Origin: Flavobacterium endoglycinae
Lineage (GTDB): Bacteria; Bacteroidota; Bacteroidia; Flavobacteriales; Flavobacteriaceae
Assembly (NCBI RefSeq): GCF_017352115.1
Contig: NZ_CP071448.1
Span: 1,387,001-1,451,000 of the forward strand
Direction: 5' to 3'
DNA length: 64,000 nucleotides
The first letter of the stretch is position 1; every line of letters begins with the position of its first letter. Position numbers and translations under genes: made by a program. This document shows positions 1 to 8,683 of the stretch, piece by piece. The notes below the pieces were generated by a model. It saw only the letters and a list, made by a program, of their open reading frames with translations. It ran no database searches and was not told the origin of the DNA.

Positions 1-296
1 TGTGCTCTTATTTTTTCTTTCCTTTTTACCAGCAAACGTTCTAAAGATTCCGCCGAAAGCTCAACTGCTTCCTCAAATGATTTACACTGTTTTTTCACCA
101 GAAATTCATCTCCCGGAACATTAATCTTAATCTCCACTGCCTTATTCTCCTTATCACTTGTTCTTTCAACTTTTAAAAAAACATCAGCCGAAACAACTCG
201 ATCGTAATACTTCTCGAGCTTATCCATTCTTTCTTGAATAAAATCCACCAATTTTCTGTCGACAGTAAAGTTAACTGCATGAACATCTACCTTCAT
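1..296 (-). CDS. hpf: Ribosome hibernation promoting factor (HPF/RaiA family), 3' end outside window
   Basis: Read on the minus strand from an ATG at 294-296, this frame stays open to the window edge and gives 98 codons beginning MKVDVHAVNFTVD. The pattern (N-terminal beta strand, a helix around FIQERMDKLEKYYD, strands containing VFLKVERTS and KAVEIKINVPG, then a helix rich in Glu/Leu and ending in basic residues) is that of the short HPF/YfiA family of about 100 residues, so only a few residues should be missing. These proteins bind the 30S decoding region and stall ribosomes in stationary phase. It lies 37 bases downstream of the recombinase gene on the same strand, so the two may be co-transcribed. 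The missing C-terminus leaves open whether it is short or long HPF. Confidence 0.85.
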   Translation of the reverse strand, partial: MKVDVHAVNFTVDRKLVDFIQERMDKLEKYYDRVVSADVFLKVERTSDKENKAVEIKINVPGDEFLVKKQCKSFEEAVELSAESLERLLVKRKEKIRA

Positions 297-333
297 AATA
301 CAAATTTTAAAAAGTTAAACATTTCAAGAATCA

Positions 334-1227
334 TTATTTATTCCGAGGATGGGCATCCGAGTACACTTTTTTAAGTTCTGCTAAACTATTATGAGTATAA
401 ACTTGAGTAGAAGCCAGACTGGAATGACCTAATAATTCTTTAACTGAATTTAAATCTGCCCCATTATTCAATAAATGAGTCGCAAAAGTATGCCGAAGCA
501 CATGCGGACTCTTTTTTACCTTCTCAGAGACCCTACTAAAGTATGAATTTATTAATCGATACACAAACGATTCACTCAATTTTAACCCTTTTGCCGAAAT
601 AAAAAAATAATCCGAATCCACAATGTCCTCAACCAAGTCCCGCTCATTCAAATAATGCCTGATCTGTTCTTCAACAATAGGCAGAAGTGGAATTATTCGC
701 TCTTTGTTTCTTTTTCCTAAAACCTTAATGACATTTGAAGACAAATCAATATTTTTCAACATTAAATGTATCAGCTCCGCCCTTCTCATTCCTGTTGTAT
801 AAAAAAGATCTACTATAAGTTTATCTCGTATTTCTTCAAAACCAGATACAGCATCAACTCCAAACATCAAATCATTTATTTCTTTTTCAGAAAACGGAAT
901 CTGGACATTTTTAGGTGTTTTTAATGCTTTATGCTTCAACATAGGATTAACTTCAATTTGCTTAGTCTTTAGCAAAAATTTAAAAAAAGCTTTAAGCGAA
1001 GCCATTTTCCTATTCACTGAAACATTTGAAATTCCCTGATCTACCAAAGAAACAATCCAACTCCTGATCTGACTGTAATTAACCTTATCAATTTCCTCCT
1101 GTTCAAAATTCAGCTTATTAAAATCTTCAAAAACAGTTATATCATTTAAGTAGGCAGTAACAGTATGCGGAGAATATTTTTTCTCCAGCTGAAGATAATC
1201 ACGAAATGCGTCTTTATTAGATTGCAT
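334..1227 (-). CDS. xerC: Tyrosine recombinase of the XerC/XerD type
   Basis: A 297-residue site-specific recombinase, the usual Xer length. The N-terminal SAM-like core-binding domain covers roughly residues 1-95 and the catalytic domain 110-290. The catalytic set is complete: Arg148 in TTGMRRAEL, Lys172 in GKRNKER, His242 and Arg245 in HVLRHTFATH, His268 in ELLGHSS and the nucleophile Tyr277 in TQVYTH. Such enzymes resolve chromosome dimers at dif during segregation. There is no excisionase, transposon end or phage gene nearby, and it sits between rpsU and hpf, which favours the housekeeping Xer protein over a mobile-element integrase. Which of XerC or XerD it corresponds to cannot be settled from this sequence. 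The ATG at 1225-1227 is the start. Confidence 0.88.
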   Translation of the reverse strand: MQSNKDAFRDYLQLEKKYSPHTVTAYLNDITVFEDFNKLNFEQEEIDKVNYSQIRSWIVSLVDQGISNVSVNRKMASLKAFFKFLLKTKQIEVNPMLKHKALKTPKNVQIPFSEKEINDLMFGVDAVSGFEEIRDKLIVDLFYTTGMRRAELIHLMLKNIDLSSNVIKVLGKRNKERIIPLLPIVEEQIRHYLNERDLVEDIVDSDYFFISAKGLKLSESFVYRLINSYFSRVSEKVKKSPHVLRHTFATHLLNNGADLNSVKELLGHSSLASTQVYTHNSLAELKKVYSDAHPRNK

Positions 1228-1292
1228 AAAGAAGTTCTTTTAATTTAAGAAGTAATAAAAACTTCTTTTTAGGAAGTTTTAAAAACAAAAAA

Positions 1293-1332
1293 ACCGTTAG
1301 CATCAAAATTATAACATTTTGACCACTAACGG
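1293..1332 (-). terminator. Intrinsic terminator of rpsU
   Basis: The arms ACCGTTAG (1293-1300) and CTAACGGT (1325-1332) pair perfectly, and an inner pair TCAAAAT/ATTTTGA extends the stem. Read on the minus strand the hairpin is followed by TTTTTTGTTTTT. It lies just past the rpsU stop codon and before the recombinase gene, so rpsU is probably a separate transcript. Confidence 0.8.
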
Positions 1333-1355
1333 TAATTATTTTTGAAAAGCTTATA

Positions 1356-1550
1356 TTAACTTTCTAAACTGTCTTTCAACGTTTGGATGTAAGCAGCTTT
1401 TTGAATTTGAGCTCTTTTTATAACAGAAGGCTTAATAAAAGCAGTACGTGCTCTTAATTGACGAACAGTTCCTGTTTTATCAAATTTTCTTTTATAGCGC
1501 TTTAATGCTCTATCGATATTTTCTCCGTCTTTAATTGGTATAATTAACAT
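1356..1550 (-). CDS. rpsU: 30S ribosomal protein bS21
   Basis: A 64-residue basic protein starting MLIIPIKDGENIDRALKRYK, with the Arg/Lys-rich pattern and the length of bS21. It is a small-subunit protein near the 3' end of 16S rRNA. In Bacteroidota ribosomes bS21 helps sequester the anti-Shine-Dalgarno sequence, which explains why most genes in this phylum lack a Shine-Dalgarno. This gene carries a strong one (separate entry), consistent with autoregulation in which bS21-deficient ribosomes preferentially translate rpsU. It has its own -7 promoter element at 1580-1587 and its own terminator at 1293-1332, so it appears monocistronic with a leader of about 25 nt. Confidence 0.95.
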   Translation of the reverse strand: MLIIPIKDGENIDRALKRYKRKFDKTGTVRQLRARTAFIKPSVIKRAQIQKAAYIQTLKDSLES

Positions 1551-1558
1551 AATATAGA

Positions 1559-1568
1559 CACCTCCTTT
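1559..1568 (-). promoter_or_regulatory. Strong Shine-Dalgarno sequence of rpsU
   Basis: On the minus strand the leader reads AAAGGAGGTG and ends 8 nt before the rpsU ATG. This is essentially the full anti-Shine-Dalgarno complement at optimal spacing. The other starts inspected in this window have AT-rich leaders without such a sequence, so the site stands out and decides the rpsU start. Confidence 0.9.
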
Positions 1569-1579
1569 CGTTAAGGCTG

Positions 1580-1587
1580 CAAATGTA
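1580..1587 (-). promoter_or_regulatory. -7 promoter element of rpsU
   Basis: The minus strand reads TACATTTG here, matching the Bacteroidota -7 consensus TAnnTTTG. Transcription would start about 6-7 nt further on and give a leader of about 25 nt carrying the Shine-Dalgarno. A -33 TTG at ideal spacing was not evident. Confidence 0.6.
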
Positions 1588-1700
1588 TATATTAATTATC
1601 AATTATGAGTCACAAATTGCAAATTATTTTTTCTAATGAAATAAAGAATAGAAAAAGAAACCAGATTTTTTCAGGGAATACCTTATTAGCTAAATCTGAA

Positions 1701-2840
1701 CTATTTCAATAAATTTCTGGAAATAACTAATTTTTGAATTTCGGTTGTTCCTTCGCCAATGGTACATAATTTAGAATCTCTATAGAATTTCTCAACTGGA
1801 AAATCTTTAGTATATCCGTAACCACCATGAATTTGAACCGCATCATTTGCAATTTTCACACAAGCTTCGGAAGCGTACATCTTTGCCATTGCACCTGCTG
1901 TAGTTACTGGCTTATGCATTTCTTTCAAATAAGCTGCTTTATGCAATAACAATTCTGAAGCTTCAATTTCTGTTGCCATATCCGCCAGTTTAAAAGAAAT
2001 TCCTTGGAAATTACTAATAGGCTGTCCAAACTGATGCCTTTCTTTTGAATACTTTAATGCCGCTTCATAAGCCCCTTTTGCAATTCCTAGTGATAATGCT
2101 CCAATAGAAATTCGGCCTCCATCAAGAATTTTCATAGCTTGTACAAATCCTTGTCCCACTTCACCTAGTCTATTCGCATCAGGAACACGACAGCTGTCAA
2201 AAACCAGTTCTGCCGTTTCGCTCGCTCTCATCCCCAGTTTATTTTCTTTTTTTCCAGACGAAAAACCAGCCATACCTTTTTCTAATACAAAAGCAGTCAT
2301 TCCTTTAGAATCTCCTTTTTCTCCTGTTCTAGCAACGACAACCGCTACATCTCCAGAAATAGCATGTGTAATAAAGTTTTTAGCTCCGTTTAAAATCCAT
2401 GAATCGCCATCTTTAACTGCTGTTGTATTCATTCCTCCTGCATCAGAACCTGTATTATGCTCAGTTAATCCCCATGCTCCAATATGCTCTGCTGTTGCTA
2501 ATTTGGGCAGGTATTTCTTTTTTTGCTCTTCATTTCCAAAAGTCAGAATGTGATTGGTACAAAGTGAATTATGGGCGGCAACCGACAATCCAATTGAAGG
2601 ATCTACTTTTGAAATCTCTTCGATAATCGTAATGTATTCATGATACCCCAATCCTGATCCGCCATATTCTTCAGGCACTAAAACTCCCATAAATCCCATT
2701 TCGCCTAGTTTTTTAAAAAGTTCAACAGGAAAAATTTGAGCTTCATCCCACTCCATTATATAAGGTCTTATGTTTTTTTCTGCAAAGTCCTTTATAGATT
2801 GGGCAATCATAGACTGTGTTTGGTTAAATTCAAAATTCAT
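1701..2840 (-). CDS. Acyl-CoA dehydrogenase
   Basis: A 379-residue flavoprotein of the short/branched-chain acyl-CoA dehydrogenase family, catalysing FAD-dependent alpha,beta-desaturation of acyl-CoA in fatty acid or branched-chain amino acid breakdown. Features seen are the N-terminal helical domain, the FAD-binding WGLTEHNTGSDAGG segment around 128-141, the middle beta domain, the IHGGYGYTKDFPVEKFYRD block near the C-terminus, and the catalytic base Glu363 in GEGTTEIQ. Length is typical. The gene follows the helix-hairpin-helix gene by 14 bases on the same strand, so they are probably co-transcribed. Chain-length specificity cannot be read from the sequence. Confidence 0.92.
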   Translation of the reverse strand: MNFEFNQTQSMIAQSIKDFAEKNIRPYIMEWDEAQIFPVELFKKLGEMGFMGVLVPEEYGGSGLGYHEYITIIEEISKVDPSIGLSVAAHNSLCTNHILTFGNEEQKKKYLPKLATAEHIGAWGLTEHNTGSDAGGMNTTAVKDGDSWILNGAKNFITHAISGDVAVVVARTGEKGDSKGMTAFVLEKGMAGFSSGKKENKLGMRASETAELVFDSCRVPDANRLGEVGQGFVQAMKILDGGRISIGALSLGIAKGAYEAALKYSKERHQFGQPISNFQGISFKLADMATEIEASELLLHKAAYLKEMHKPVTTAGAMAKMYASEACVKIANDAVQIHGGYGYTKDFPVEKFYRDSKLCTIGEGTTEIQKLVISRNLLK

Positions 2841-2854
2841 TGTTTAGTGATTTT

Positions 2855-3742
2855 TTAGAAGTCCAAATATAAACTAATTATTTTTGCTTTTTCAACAGGA
2901 AAACCTTTAATTTTTGACAAATCCTCAATATTATTAAAATTTCCGTTCATACTTCGATATGTCACAATTTGTTTTGCCAGCGCATATTTGAAATAAGGAA
3001 ACTGTGCTAATTCTTTTAAAGAGGCATCATTTATGGGGATTTTTTTAAAACTTGCAGGCATAACAATTTTAAAATGTTTATTCAATTCTGCAATAACTTC
3101 GGGCGAAAGACCCCAGACATCTTCGAGCTGTTCCATCGAAACAAAACCTCCCAAAATTTCCTTTTGTTTCAATATTCTTGAGGAAAGTGCTTCACCAATA
3201 CCATATATTTTTATTAGATCTTCCTGACTGGCTTGATTAATGTCAGTTAACACGATTTTCTCTATATTATAAGAAGGCTTCTTTTCGTATTCCTTCTTTT
3301 CTGTTTTGAATTCTCTGGTATTTTGTTTCCAGTCTGGAAATTTAAAAAGAGGAGCCAGAACTTTTAATAACGAATCTGAGACTTTTGTCACTTTTTGAAA
3401 CTCTTCGGCCGAGTTTACATATTTATTTTCTTTACGAAAGGCAAGCAGACGATCAATTTCCTGAACTGACATTCCTAACTTATATCCTTTATAATCTGAA
3501 ATATAGTTGGGATTAAATTTATAGATGGTATGTTTTTGTTCTAATTTAATTTGTTTCTGATCGTCAATCTCTTTTTGAAGCGAGAGCCATTGTTTTTCTT
3601 CAGCAGAAACAACTTCGGGATGACTGAAGTCTGCGAAAAAATAAATTAGTTGTAAAACAATTATAATGATAAAAAGCAAAAAAATACCTGTTTGCTGTCT
3701 ATTTGTAAACTTAAAATACCGATTAAGCGCCTTAAAATTCAT
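2855..3742 (-). CDS. Membrane-anchored helix-hairpin-helix (ComEA-like) protein
   Basis: Taken from the ATG at 3740-3742 (MNFKALNRYF, 295 residues); an upstream in-frame TTG at 3758-3760 would add six residues but is less likely. One transmembrane segment (about residues 19-37, IFLLFIIIIVLQLIYFF) anchors the protein, with the rest presumably periplasmic. The C-terminal half holds two or three helix-hairpin-helix repeats, for example DINQASQEDLIKIYGIGEAL and a final one around LSKIKGFPVEKAKII. In ComEA such repeats bind DNA non-specifically during uptake, and flavobacteria usually encode such proteins. Whether this one serves competence or another DNA-binding role is unknown. It heads a likely two-gene unit with the acyl-CoA dehydrogenase. 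Confidence 0.75.
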   Translation of the reverse strand: MNFKALNRYFKFTNRQQTGIFLLFIIIIVLQLIYFFADFSHPEVVSAEEKQWLSLQKEIDDQKQIKLEQKHTIYKFNPNYISDYKGYKLGMSVQEIDRLLAFRKENKYVNSAEEFQKVTKVSDSLLKVLAPLFKFPDWKQNTREFKTEKKEYEKKPSYNIEKIVLTDINQASQEDLIKIYGIGEALSSRILKQKEILGGFVSMEQLEDVWGLSPEVIAELNKHFKIVMPASFKKIPINDASLKELAQFPYFKYALAKQIVTYRSMNGNFNNIEDLSKIKGFPVEKAKIISLYLDF

Positions 3743-3975
3743 TATTAACAAAAATTTCAAAATTTAAAAAGGTGCAAAATAAGTAAGAATTTACATATTT
3801 AATAAGAAAATTAATAAAAAATGTAATTCCATAAAAGTTAAATATCTTGTAATTCCCTCTCTATTAATTTAATGAATCTCAGCTATTAAAGCAAACCCAA
3901 TAATTTTATCTAGAAAAATTTAAATATTTTATAACTTAAAACATGATAATTGTTTTTATTTTTTACAAAAAACAA

Positions 3976-3983
3976 TACATTTG
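3976..3983 (+). promoter_or_regulatory. -7 promoter element of the permease gene
   Basis: TACATTTG fits the TAnnTTTG consensus and lies 32 nt before the ATG at 4016. A TTG at 3950-3952 could be the -33 element, though the 23-nt spacing is longer than ideal. Confidence 0.55.
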
Positions 3984-4015
3984 GCACTTAATAACAAATA
4001 AACCAATAAAATAGT

Positions 4016-5485
4016 ATGTCAATTTGGAGAGTTAAACCAATATCAGCCTTTGAGGCCGATATGAAAAAAAGTGATTTAAAAAGAGTCCTTGGAAAATGGA
4101 GTCTTACTGCCATTGGTGTTGGTGCCATTATCGGTGGAGGAATTTTTGTACTTACCGGTACGGGAGCATATTACCATGCAGGTCCAGCTTTAGCAATTTC
4201 GTTTATTATTGCAGGTATTGCCTGCGTTTTTGCCGCTCTTTGTTATTCTGAATTTGCCTCAATTTTACCTGTAGAAGGATCTGCTTATGCGTATGCCTAT
4301 GGTACAATTGGAGAAATTTTTGCTTGGATAATTGGATGGGGGCTTATTCTCGAATATGCAATGGGATCCATGACAGTCGCCGTTTCCTGGTCAGGATATT
4401 TTAATAAATTGCTTAAACTATTTCATATAAAACTTCCAGAATGGCTTACTACAGATCCTGCTAGTTATACAGGAGAAGGGTTTTCTATGAACCTTCCGGC
4501 TTTTTTGATCGTTATTTTAGTAATTTCATTACTTATTAAAGGAACAAAAAGTGCTGCAAAAGCAAATAATGCAATTGTTATCCTAAAAGTATCTGCAGTA
4601 ATCTTTGTAATTATAGCTGGTCTTTTCTTTATTAATACAGCAAACTGGAGCCCATTTATCCCAGATGCCACTCAAATTATTGAAAAAGAAACTACTCATA
4701 ATGCATACGGAATTGGAGGAATTGTTTCTGGAGCAGCAGCAATTTTCTTCGCTTACGTTGGTTTTGATGCCGTTTCTACACAAGCTGGAGAAGCTATTAA
4801 TCCTAAAAAAGATGTTCCATTTGCGATCATTGCTTCTTTATTAATTTGTACTACTTTATATATTCTTGTTTCTTTAGTATTAACAGGAATGATGAACTAT
4901 AAAGATTTTAACCCACTAGGAAAATACCCTGAAGCTATTAAAGCTCCTGTTGCTTATGCATTTGATATTGCTGGACAAGGCTGGGCTGGTTTTATTATCA
5001 CTGTTGCTGCAACTATAGGTCTAGTTTCGGTATTAATGGTAATGATTATGGGACAATCTAGAATTTTCCTTGGAATGTCTAAAGACGGTTTAATTCCATC
5101 TGTTTTCTCTAAAGTAAATCCTATTTCTGGAACTCCAAAAACGAACTTAATGATCTTAGGTGCTATCATCGCAACTGTTGCTGCGTTTACACCAATCAAC
5201 AAATTAGCCGACATGACTAGTTTTGGTACTTTGTTTGCCTTTACAATGGTTTGTATTGCCGTTTGGATTTTAAGAGTAAAACAACCAGGTTTAAACAGAA
5301 CCTTTAAAGTTCCTGCGTTACCAGTTATTGCTGTTTTAGGAATCGCAATCAACACTTACCTTATTATAAACTTGAGTATTGATGCTCAATTATTATCGCT
5401 TGGATGGCTTGCTGTTGGTATCATAGTTTACTTTGGATACAGTAAGAAAAGGTCAAGACTTAATGATACAACTACTGAAGAATAA
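4016..5485 (+). CDS. APC-family amino acid permease
   Basis: A 489-residue integral membrane protein with about twelve hydrophobic segments. The first carries the APC signature (IGVGAIIGGGIFVLTG, about residues 35-50), followed by GPALAISFIIAGIACVFAALCYSEFASILP, the conserved TM1-TM3 block of the cationic amino acid transporter group. It probably imports amino acids by proton or sodium symport in the inner membrane. The substrate is not readable, and no metabolic gene is adjacent to suggest one. The gene is monocistronic, with a TACATTTG promoter element upstream and a strong hairpin terminator at 5507-5530. A second in-frame Met at codon 16 is possible, but the first ATG fits the promoter distance. 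Confidence 0.87.
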   Translation: MSIWRVKPISAFEADMKKSDLKRVLGKWSLTAIGVGAIIGGGIFVLTGTGAYYHAGPALAISFIIAGIACVFAALCYSEFASILPVEGSAYAYAYGTIGEIFAWIIGWGLILEYAMGSMTVAVSWSGYFNKLLKLFHIKLPEWLTTDPASYTGEGFSMNLPAFLIVILVISLLIKGTKSAAKANNAIVILKVSAVIFVIIAGLFFINTANWSPFIPDATQIIEKETTHNAYGIGGIVSGAAAIFFAYVGFDAVSTQAGEAINPKKDVPFAIIASLLICTTLYILVSLVLTGMMNYKDFNPLGKYPEAIKAPVAYAFDIAGQGWAGFIITVAATIGLVSVLMVMIMGQSRIFLGMSKDGLIPSVFSKVNPISGTPKTNLMILGAIIATVAAFTPINKLADMTSFGTLFAFTMVCIAVWILRVKQPGLNRTFKVPALPVIAVLGIAINTYLIINLSIDAQLLSLGWLAVGIIVYFGYSKKRSRLNDTTTEE

Positions 5486-5506
5486 AATACTATTTTGAAA
5501 AGAAAA

Positions 5507-5530
5507 AGCTCCAAATGTAAATTTGGAGCT
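5507..5530. terminator. Bidirectional terminator between permease and PspC-like gene
   Basis: A perfect 10-bp stem AGCTCCAAAT/ATTTGGAGCT with loop GTAA, preceded by AAAA and followed by TTTTTT. It can serve both convergent genes, with the T-run on the plus strand for the permease and on the minus strand for the small PspC-like gene that ends at 5535. Confidence 0.85.
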
Positions 5531-5534
5531 TTTT

Positions 5535-5762
5535 TTATAAATCGAATACTGAAGTTCTTTTGGCGCGAATTAAATCTTTCAGTCTAATCCAAAAGGCAAG
5601 AGTTAGATAAACTCCAAAACCTAAACCAGCGGTTACAAACGATATGTAGATAAAAAATAATCTCACACTTGTTACACGCATTCCAAGCTTGTCTGCAAGC
5701 CTTGAAGAAACGTGAAAACCGTATTTTTCAAAAAAGAATTTAAGTTTTAAAATAGCTGACAT
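5535..5762 (-). CDS. PspC-domain small membrane protein
   Basis: A 75-residue protein with a PspC-like arrangement: an N-terminal amphipathic part, the segment VSSRLADKLGMRVTSVRLFF and a hydrophobic stretch (about 37-58) with the GLGFGVYLTLAFWI pattern. PspC proteins in proteobacteria sense membrane stress. In flavobacteria short PspC-like proteins are common and their role is not established. It is convergent with the permease gene and shares the terminator at 5507-5530. The DUF2851 gene lies downstream on the same strand as transcribed leftward from 7105, with a 77-base gap between its stop and this start. Confidence 0.7.
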   Translation of the reverse strand: MSAILKLKFFFEKYGFHVSSRLADKLGMRVTSVRLFFIYISFVTAGLGFGVYLTLAFWIRLKDLIRAKRTSVFDL

Positions 5763-5839
5763 TTCTAATTTTAGATTTAGATTTTTTACAAAAATAAGAA
5801 TAATCTATTTACCTCATTTTTTAATCTCCAGTTATCTGA

Positions 5840-7105
5840 TTATTTTAATAATTCAAGTCCTATAGCGCATTTTAAACACGCTTTATGATTGCAGTATTCA
5901 TTTTTAAGTTCAAGCAATGATTGGCTTTCAAATGCGTTTTTTGACTTTATTCCGAATGAATCAAACTTATCTGTAATGGCATTTTTCTCTGATGTTGTTT
6001 CATGCATCAAATCGATTAAATCTTCTGCAATTGATTCGCCCATTACATTTGAATACGCAAACTGAATTGGAATTACAGTATTGATTATTACTAAATCTAA
6101 AAATGACTTTGACAAAGACTTTCCTTTTTTTGTACTTTCTTTATCGAACTGATAATGATTGTGCCAATACGAACTTGCCGATACATTGAAAAGTTCATAA
6201 ACATTCTGGACTGTCTTTATACTGATTATTTTAGAAAACAAATTTTGATGTTTATGATATAAAGCCGCAAGCTGGGAAAGTCTAATAGTTGGAAAATTAT
6301 CTGGACGCAGTTTAAAAAACAAAATCGGATCAATGTGTTTTTTCTCCAGCTGATATTTATGAAGAAGGAAAAAATACTTAAACTTTAAATCTTTAAAATA
6401 CAGATCTTCTTTTTCAGCATCTAATAAACCTGCTGTTCCTAAAAATAGTGATTCAAGACTTTCTACTTCAAAACTTTCTTTTCTAACAACCGAAAAAGAT
6501 AGTGATTTAGCAATTTGCAAAAAAGAGTTTCCATTTGTATTTAAGCCGAAATTTTTAGCCAGAAGGCAAAATAAAACAGCTTCCCAATCCTGATTCATTT
6601 CTTCTAAAAGTTGATAAACAAACTCCGATTTTCGTTCTAATCTTTCAAAAAACAAACGTTCCTGCCAATTTTTGAAAACAAAACCATTTATTTCTTTAAT
6701 TTGTTTTTCGCAGGAAATCCATGTTTTTGGAGAAACTAAAGCATTATAATTTTCTATTATTTCTTTAGAGACATATTCTTTTAAAACCAAAACCGGAATT
6801 TCGGTATTGTCTTTTCTGTAAATCGGAGTATCATTTTCCCAGACAACATGAAGAATTACGTTTTCATAAGCAGGATCTTTTTCATGATTGTGCAAATACC
6901 AATCAGAAGATTTTAAATGTATTTCGATATTGCCAGCCCATTTTTGGTTCCCTATTTTCAATTGCGCATTAAAAAAATCAGGACCTGATAGTTCAAGATA
7001 CTCACCAGTTTTGATAATAAGGATTGGTTCGTTTTGTGCCGTTTTTAAGTCAAGTATATCGAACTTTTTGAATTTCCAGATATAGTGAAGAAAGTCTTCT
7101 TTCAT
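5840..7105 (-). CDS. DUF2851 family protein
   Basis: A 421-residue protein recognised by its N-terminal block: MKEDFLHYIWKFKKF, LELSGPDFFNAQL, and the WAGNIEIHLKSSDWYLHNHE segment at about 57-76 with its conserved Trp and His residues. The C-terminus has a Cys cluster (HKACLKCAIGLELLK). DUF2851 proteins are widespread in Bacteroidota and have no known function. No signal peptide or membrane segment is seen, so it is probably cytoplasmic. It lies between the PspC-like gene and the CBS-type enzyme, all on the minus strand, but the terminator at 7225-7263 separates it from the latter. Confidence 0.8.
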   Translation of the reverse strand: MKEDFLHYIWKFKKFDILDLKTAQNEPILIIKTGEYLELSGPDFFNAQLKIGNQKWAGNIEIHLKSSDWYLHNHEKDPAYENVILHVVWENDTPIYRKDNTEIPVLVLKEYVSKEIIENYNALVSPKTWISCEKQIKEINGFVFKNWQERLFFERLERKSEFVYQLLEEMNQDWEAVLFCLLAKNFGLNTNGNSFLQIAKSLSFSVVRKESFEVESLESLFLGTAGLLDAEKEDLYFKDLKFKYFFLLHKYQLEKKHIDPILFFKLRPDNFPTIRLSQLAALYHKHQNLFSKIISIKTVQNVYELFNVSASSYWHNHYQFDKESTKKGKSLSKSFLDLVIINTVIPIQFAYSNVMGESIAEDLIDLMHETTSEKNAITDKFDSFGIKSKNAFESQSLLELKNEYCNHKACLKCAIGLELLK

Positions 7106-7224
7106 TTTTAGATTTTAAGGCATATAATTAAAATCCAAAAATAAATAATTTAATACTATTCTTACAAAATAAAAGAAGTTTTAACGACTAAATATTTTCT
7201 ACATGTAGTTACTATTCATAAAAA

Positions 7225-7263
7225 AATCCATAAACCCAATTAAAACAATTGGATTTATGGATT
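7225..7263 (-). terminator. Terminator of the CBS-type gene
   Basis: Arms of 17 nt (7225-7241 and 7247-7263) pair with a single exception that becomes a G-U pair in the minus-strand transcript. Read leftward the hairpin is followed by a T-run. It lies about 20 bases past the stop codon of the PLP enzyme gene. Confidence 0.8.
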
Positions 7264-7282
7264 AGCCTATTTCAAATATCAT

Positions 7283-8644
7283 TTATTTTATTGAGCCAAT
7301 GATATCGTATTTCGTAATAATATGATGACTACCGTTTCCTAAATCAACTAAAACGGCATCATTTTCTTTTGAGAAAAGTTTCGAAACTTCCTCAATTGGA
7401 GTTCCCATTTTTACAATTGGAAATGGTTTGCCCATTACTTCTTTAATTGGTTTTTCGGCTACGTTTTTATCAGCTACATAACTTCTAAATAAATCTGTTT
7501 CATCTACAGAACCTACAAAACCATTTATATCTACAACCGGAATTTGAGAAATTTTGTATTTACGCATACGTTCGATAGCATGCGAAACCAATTCTTCTGT
7601 ACGAACCACGATCAATTCTTTATCAATATGATCTTTGATTACGTCTTCGGCTTTGGTTACATTTTCTTCTAAGAAACCACGCTCACGCATCCAATCGTCA
7701 TTAAACATTTTTCCAACATATCGGCTTCCTGAATCGTGAAACAAAACCACAACTACATCATCTGGTTTAAAATGTTCTTTTAACTGTAACAAACCTTTTA
7801 TGCAAGCTCCTGCTGAGTTCCCAACAAAAATTCCTTCTTCTAAAGCAATCTTTCTCGTATAAACCGCTGCATCTTTATCCGTTACTTTTGTAAATCCGTC
7901 AATTAAAGAAAAATCTACGTTCTTAGGCAGAATGTCTTCCCCAATTCCTTCCGTTATATAGGAGTAAATTTCGTTTTCGTCAAAAATTCCTGTTTCATGG
8001 TACTTTTTAAAAACAGAACCGTACGTATCGATTCCCCAAATTTTGATATTTGGATTTTTCTCTTTTAAATATCTTCCAACTCCAGAGATAGTTCCTCCTG
8101 TTCCAACTCCAACTACAAAATGTGTAATTTTTCCTTCTGTCTGTTTCCAGATTTCAGGTCCAGTCTGCTCATAATGTGCCAATGAATTTGACATATTATC
8201 ATACTGATTTACATACCATGAATTTGGTGTTTCTTCAGCCAGACGTTTTGAAACTGAATAATACGAACGCGGATCTGTTGGCTCCACATCTGTAGGGCAA
8301 ACGACCACTTTCGCACCAACGGCACGAAGAATATCCATTTTTTCTTTCGACTGTTTATCTGAGATTACACAAATCAGTTTGTATCCTTTTACAATAGCAA
8401 CAAGTGCCAATCCCATTCCGGTATTTCCAGAAGTTCCTTCAATAATAGTTCCGCCTGGTTTTAATCTGCCGTCTGCTTCAGCATCTTCAATCATTTTTAC
8501 GGCCATTCTGTCTTTTACAGAATTTCCAGGATTAAAGGTTTCGACTTTTGCCAATACTAACGCATCAATTTCAGCAACAATTTTGTTGAGTTTTACCAAT
8601 GGCGTATTGCCGATTGTTTCTAAAATATTATTTGAAAAGTCCAT
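7283..8644 (-). CDS. PLP-dependent cystathionine beta-synthase-type enzyme with CBS domains
   Basis: A 453-residue fold-type II PLP enzyme fused to a C-terminal pair of CBS domains. The PLP lysine is Lys44 in NPGNSVKDR, the phosphate/substrate loop is GTSGNTG (70-76), and the glycine loop GVGTGGTISGVGRY sits near 180. Residues from about 335 on form the CBS (Bateman) pair. This is the layout of cystathionine beta-synthase without the haem domain, which condenses homocysteine or O-acetylserine-type substrates with a thiol or serine. The CBS pair probably binds adenosyl ligands such as SAM. A cysteine synthase activity is also possible. The porin gene lies 39 bases upstream on the same strand. 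Confidence 0.85.
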   Translation of the reverse strand: MDFSNNILETIGNTPLVKLNKIVAEIDALVLAKVETFNPGNSVKDRMAVKMIEDAEADGRLKPGGTIIEGTSGNTGMGLALVAIVKGYKLICVISDKQSKEKMDILRAVGAKVVVCPTDVEPTDPRSYYSVSKRLAEETPNSWYVNQYDNMSNSLAHYEQTGPEIWKQTEGKITHFVVGVGTGGTISGVGRYLKEKNPNIKIWGIDTYGSVFKKYHETGIFDENEIYSYITEGIGEDILPKNVDFSLIDGFTKVTDKDAAVYTRKIALEEGIFVGNSAGACIKGLLQLKEHFKPDDVVVVLFHDSGSRYVGKMFNDDWMRERGFLEENVTKAEDVIKDHIDKELIVVRTEELVSHAIERMRKYKISQIPVVDINGFVGSVDETDLFRSYVADKNVAEKPIKEVMGKPFPIVKMGTPIEEVSKLFSKENDAVLVDLGNGSHHIITKYDIIGSIK

Positions 8645-8683
8645 TTATTTTAAGTTTATAGTGGTTCTGATGAAAGACACCTT

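Noticed and set aside
334..1227. Recombinase as part of an integrated element
   Set aside because: It sits between rpsU and hpf without other mobile genes, att-like direct repeats or composition change, so a housekeeping Xer is favoured.
4465..5355. Three minus-strand ORFs within the permease gene
   Set aside because: They are complementary frames of hydrophobic codons and lack start context; the plus-strand permease explains the region.
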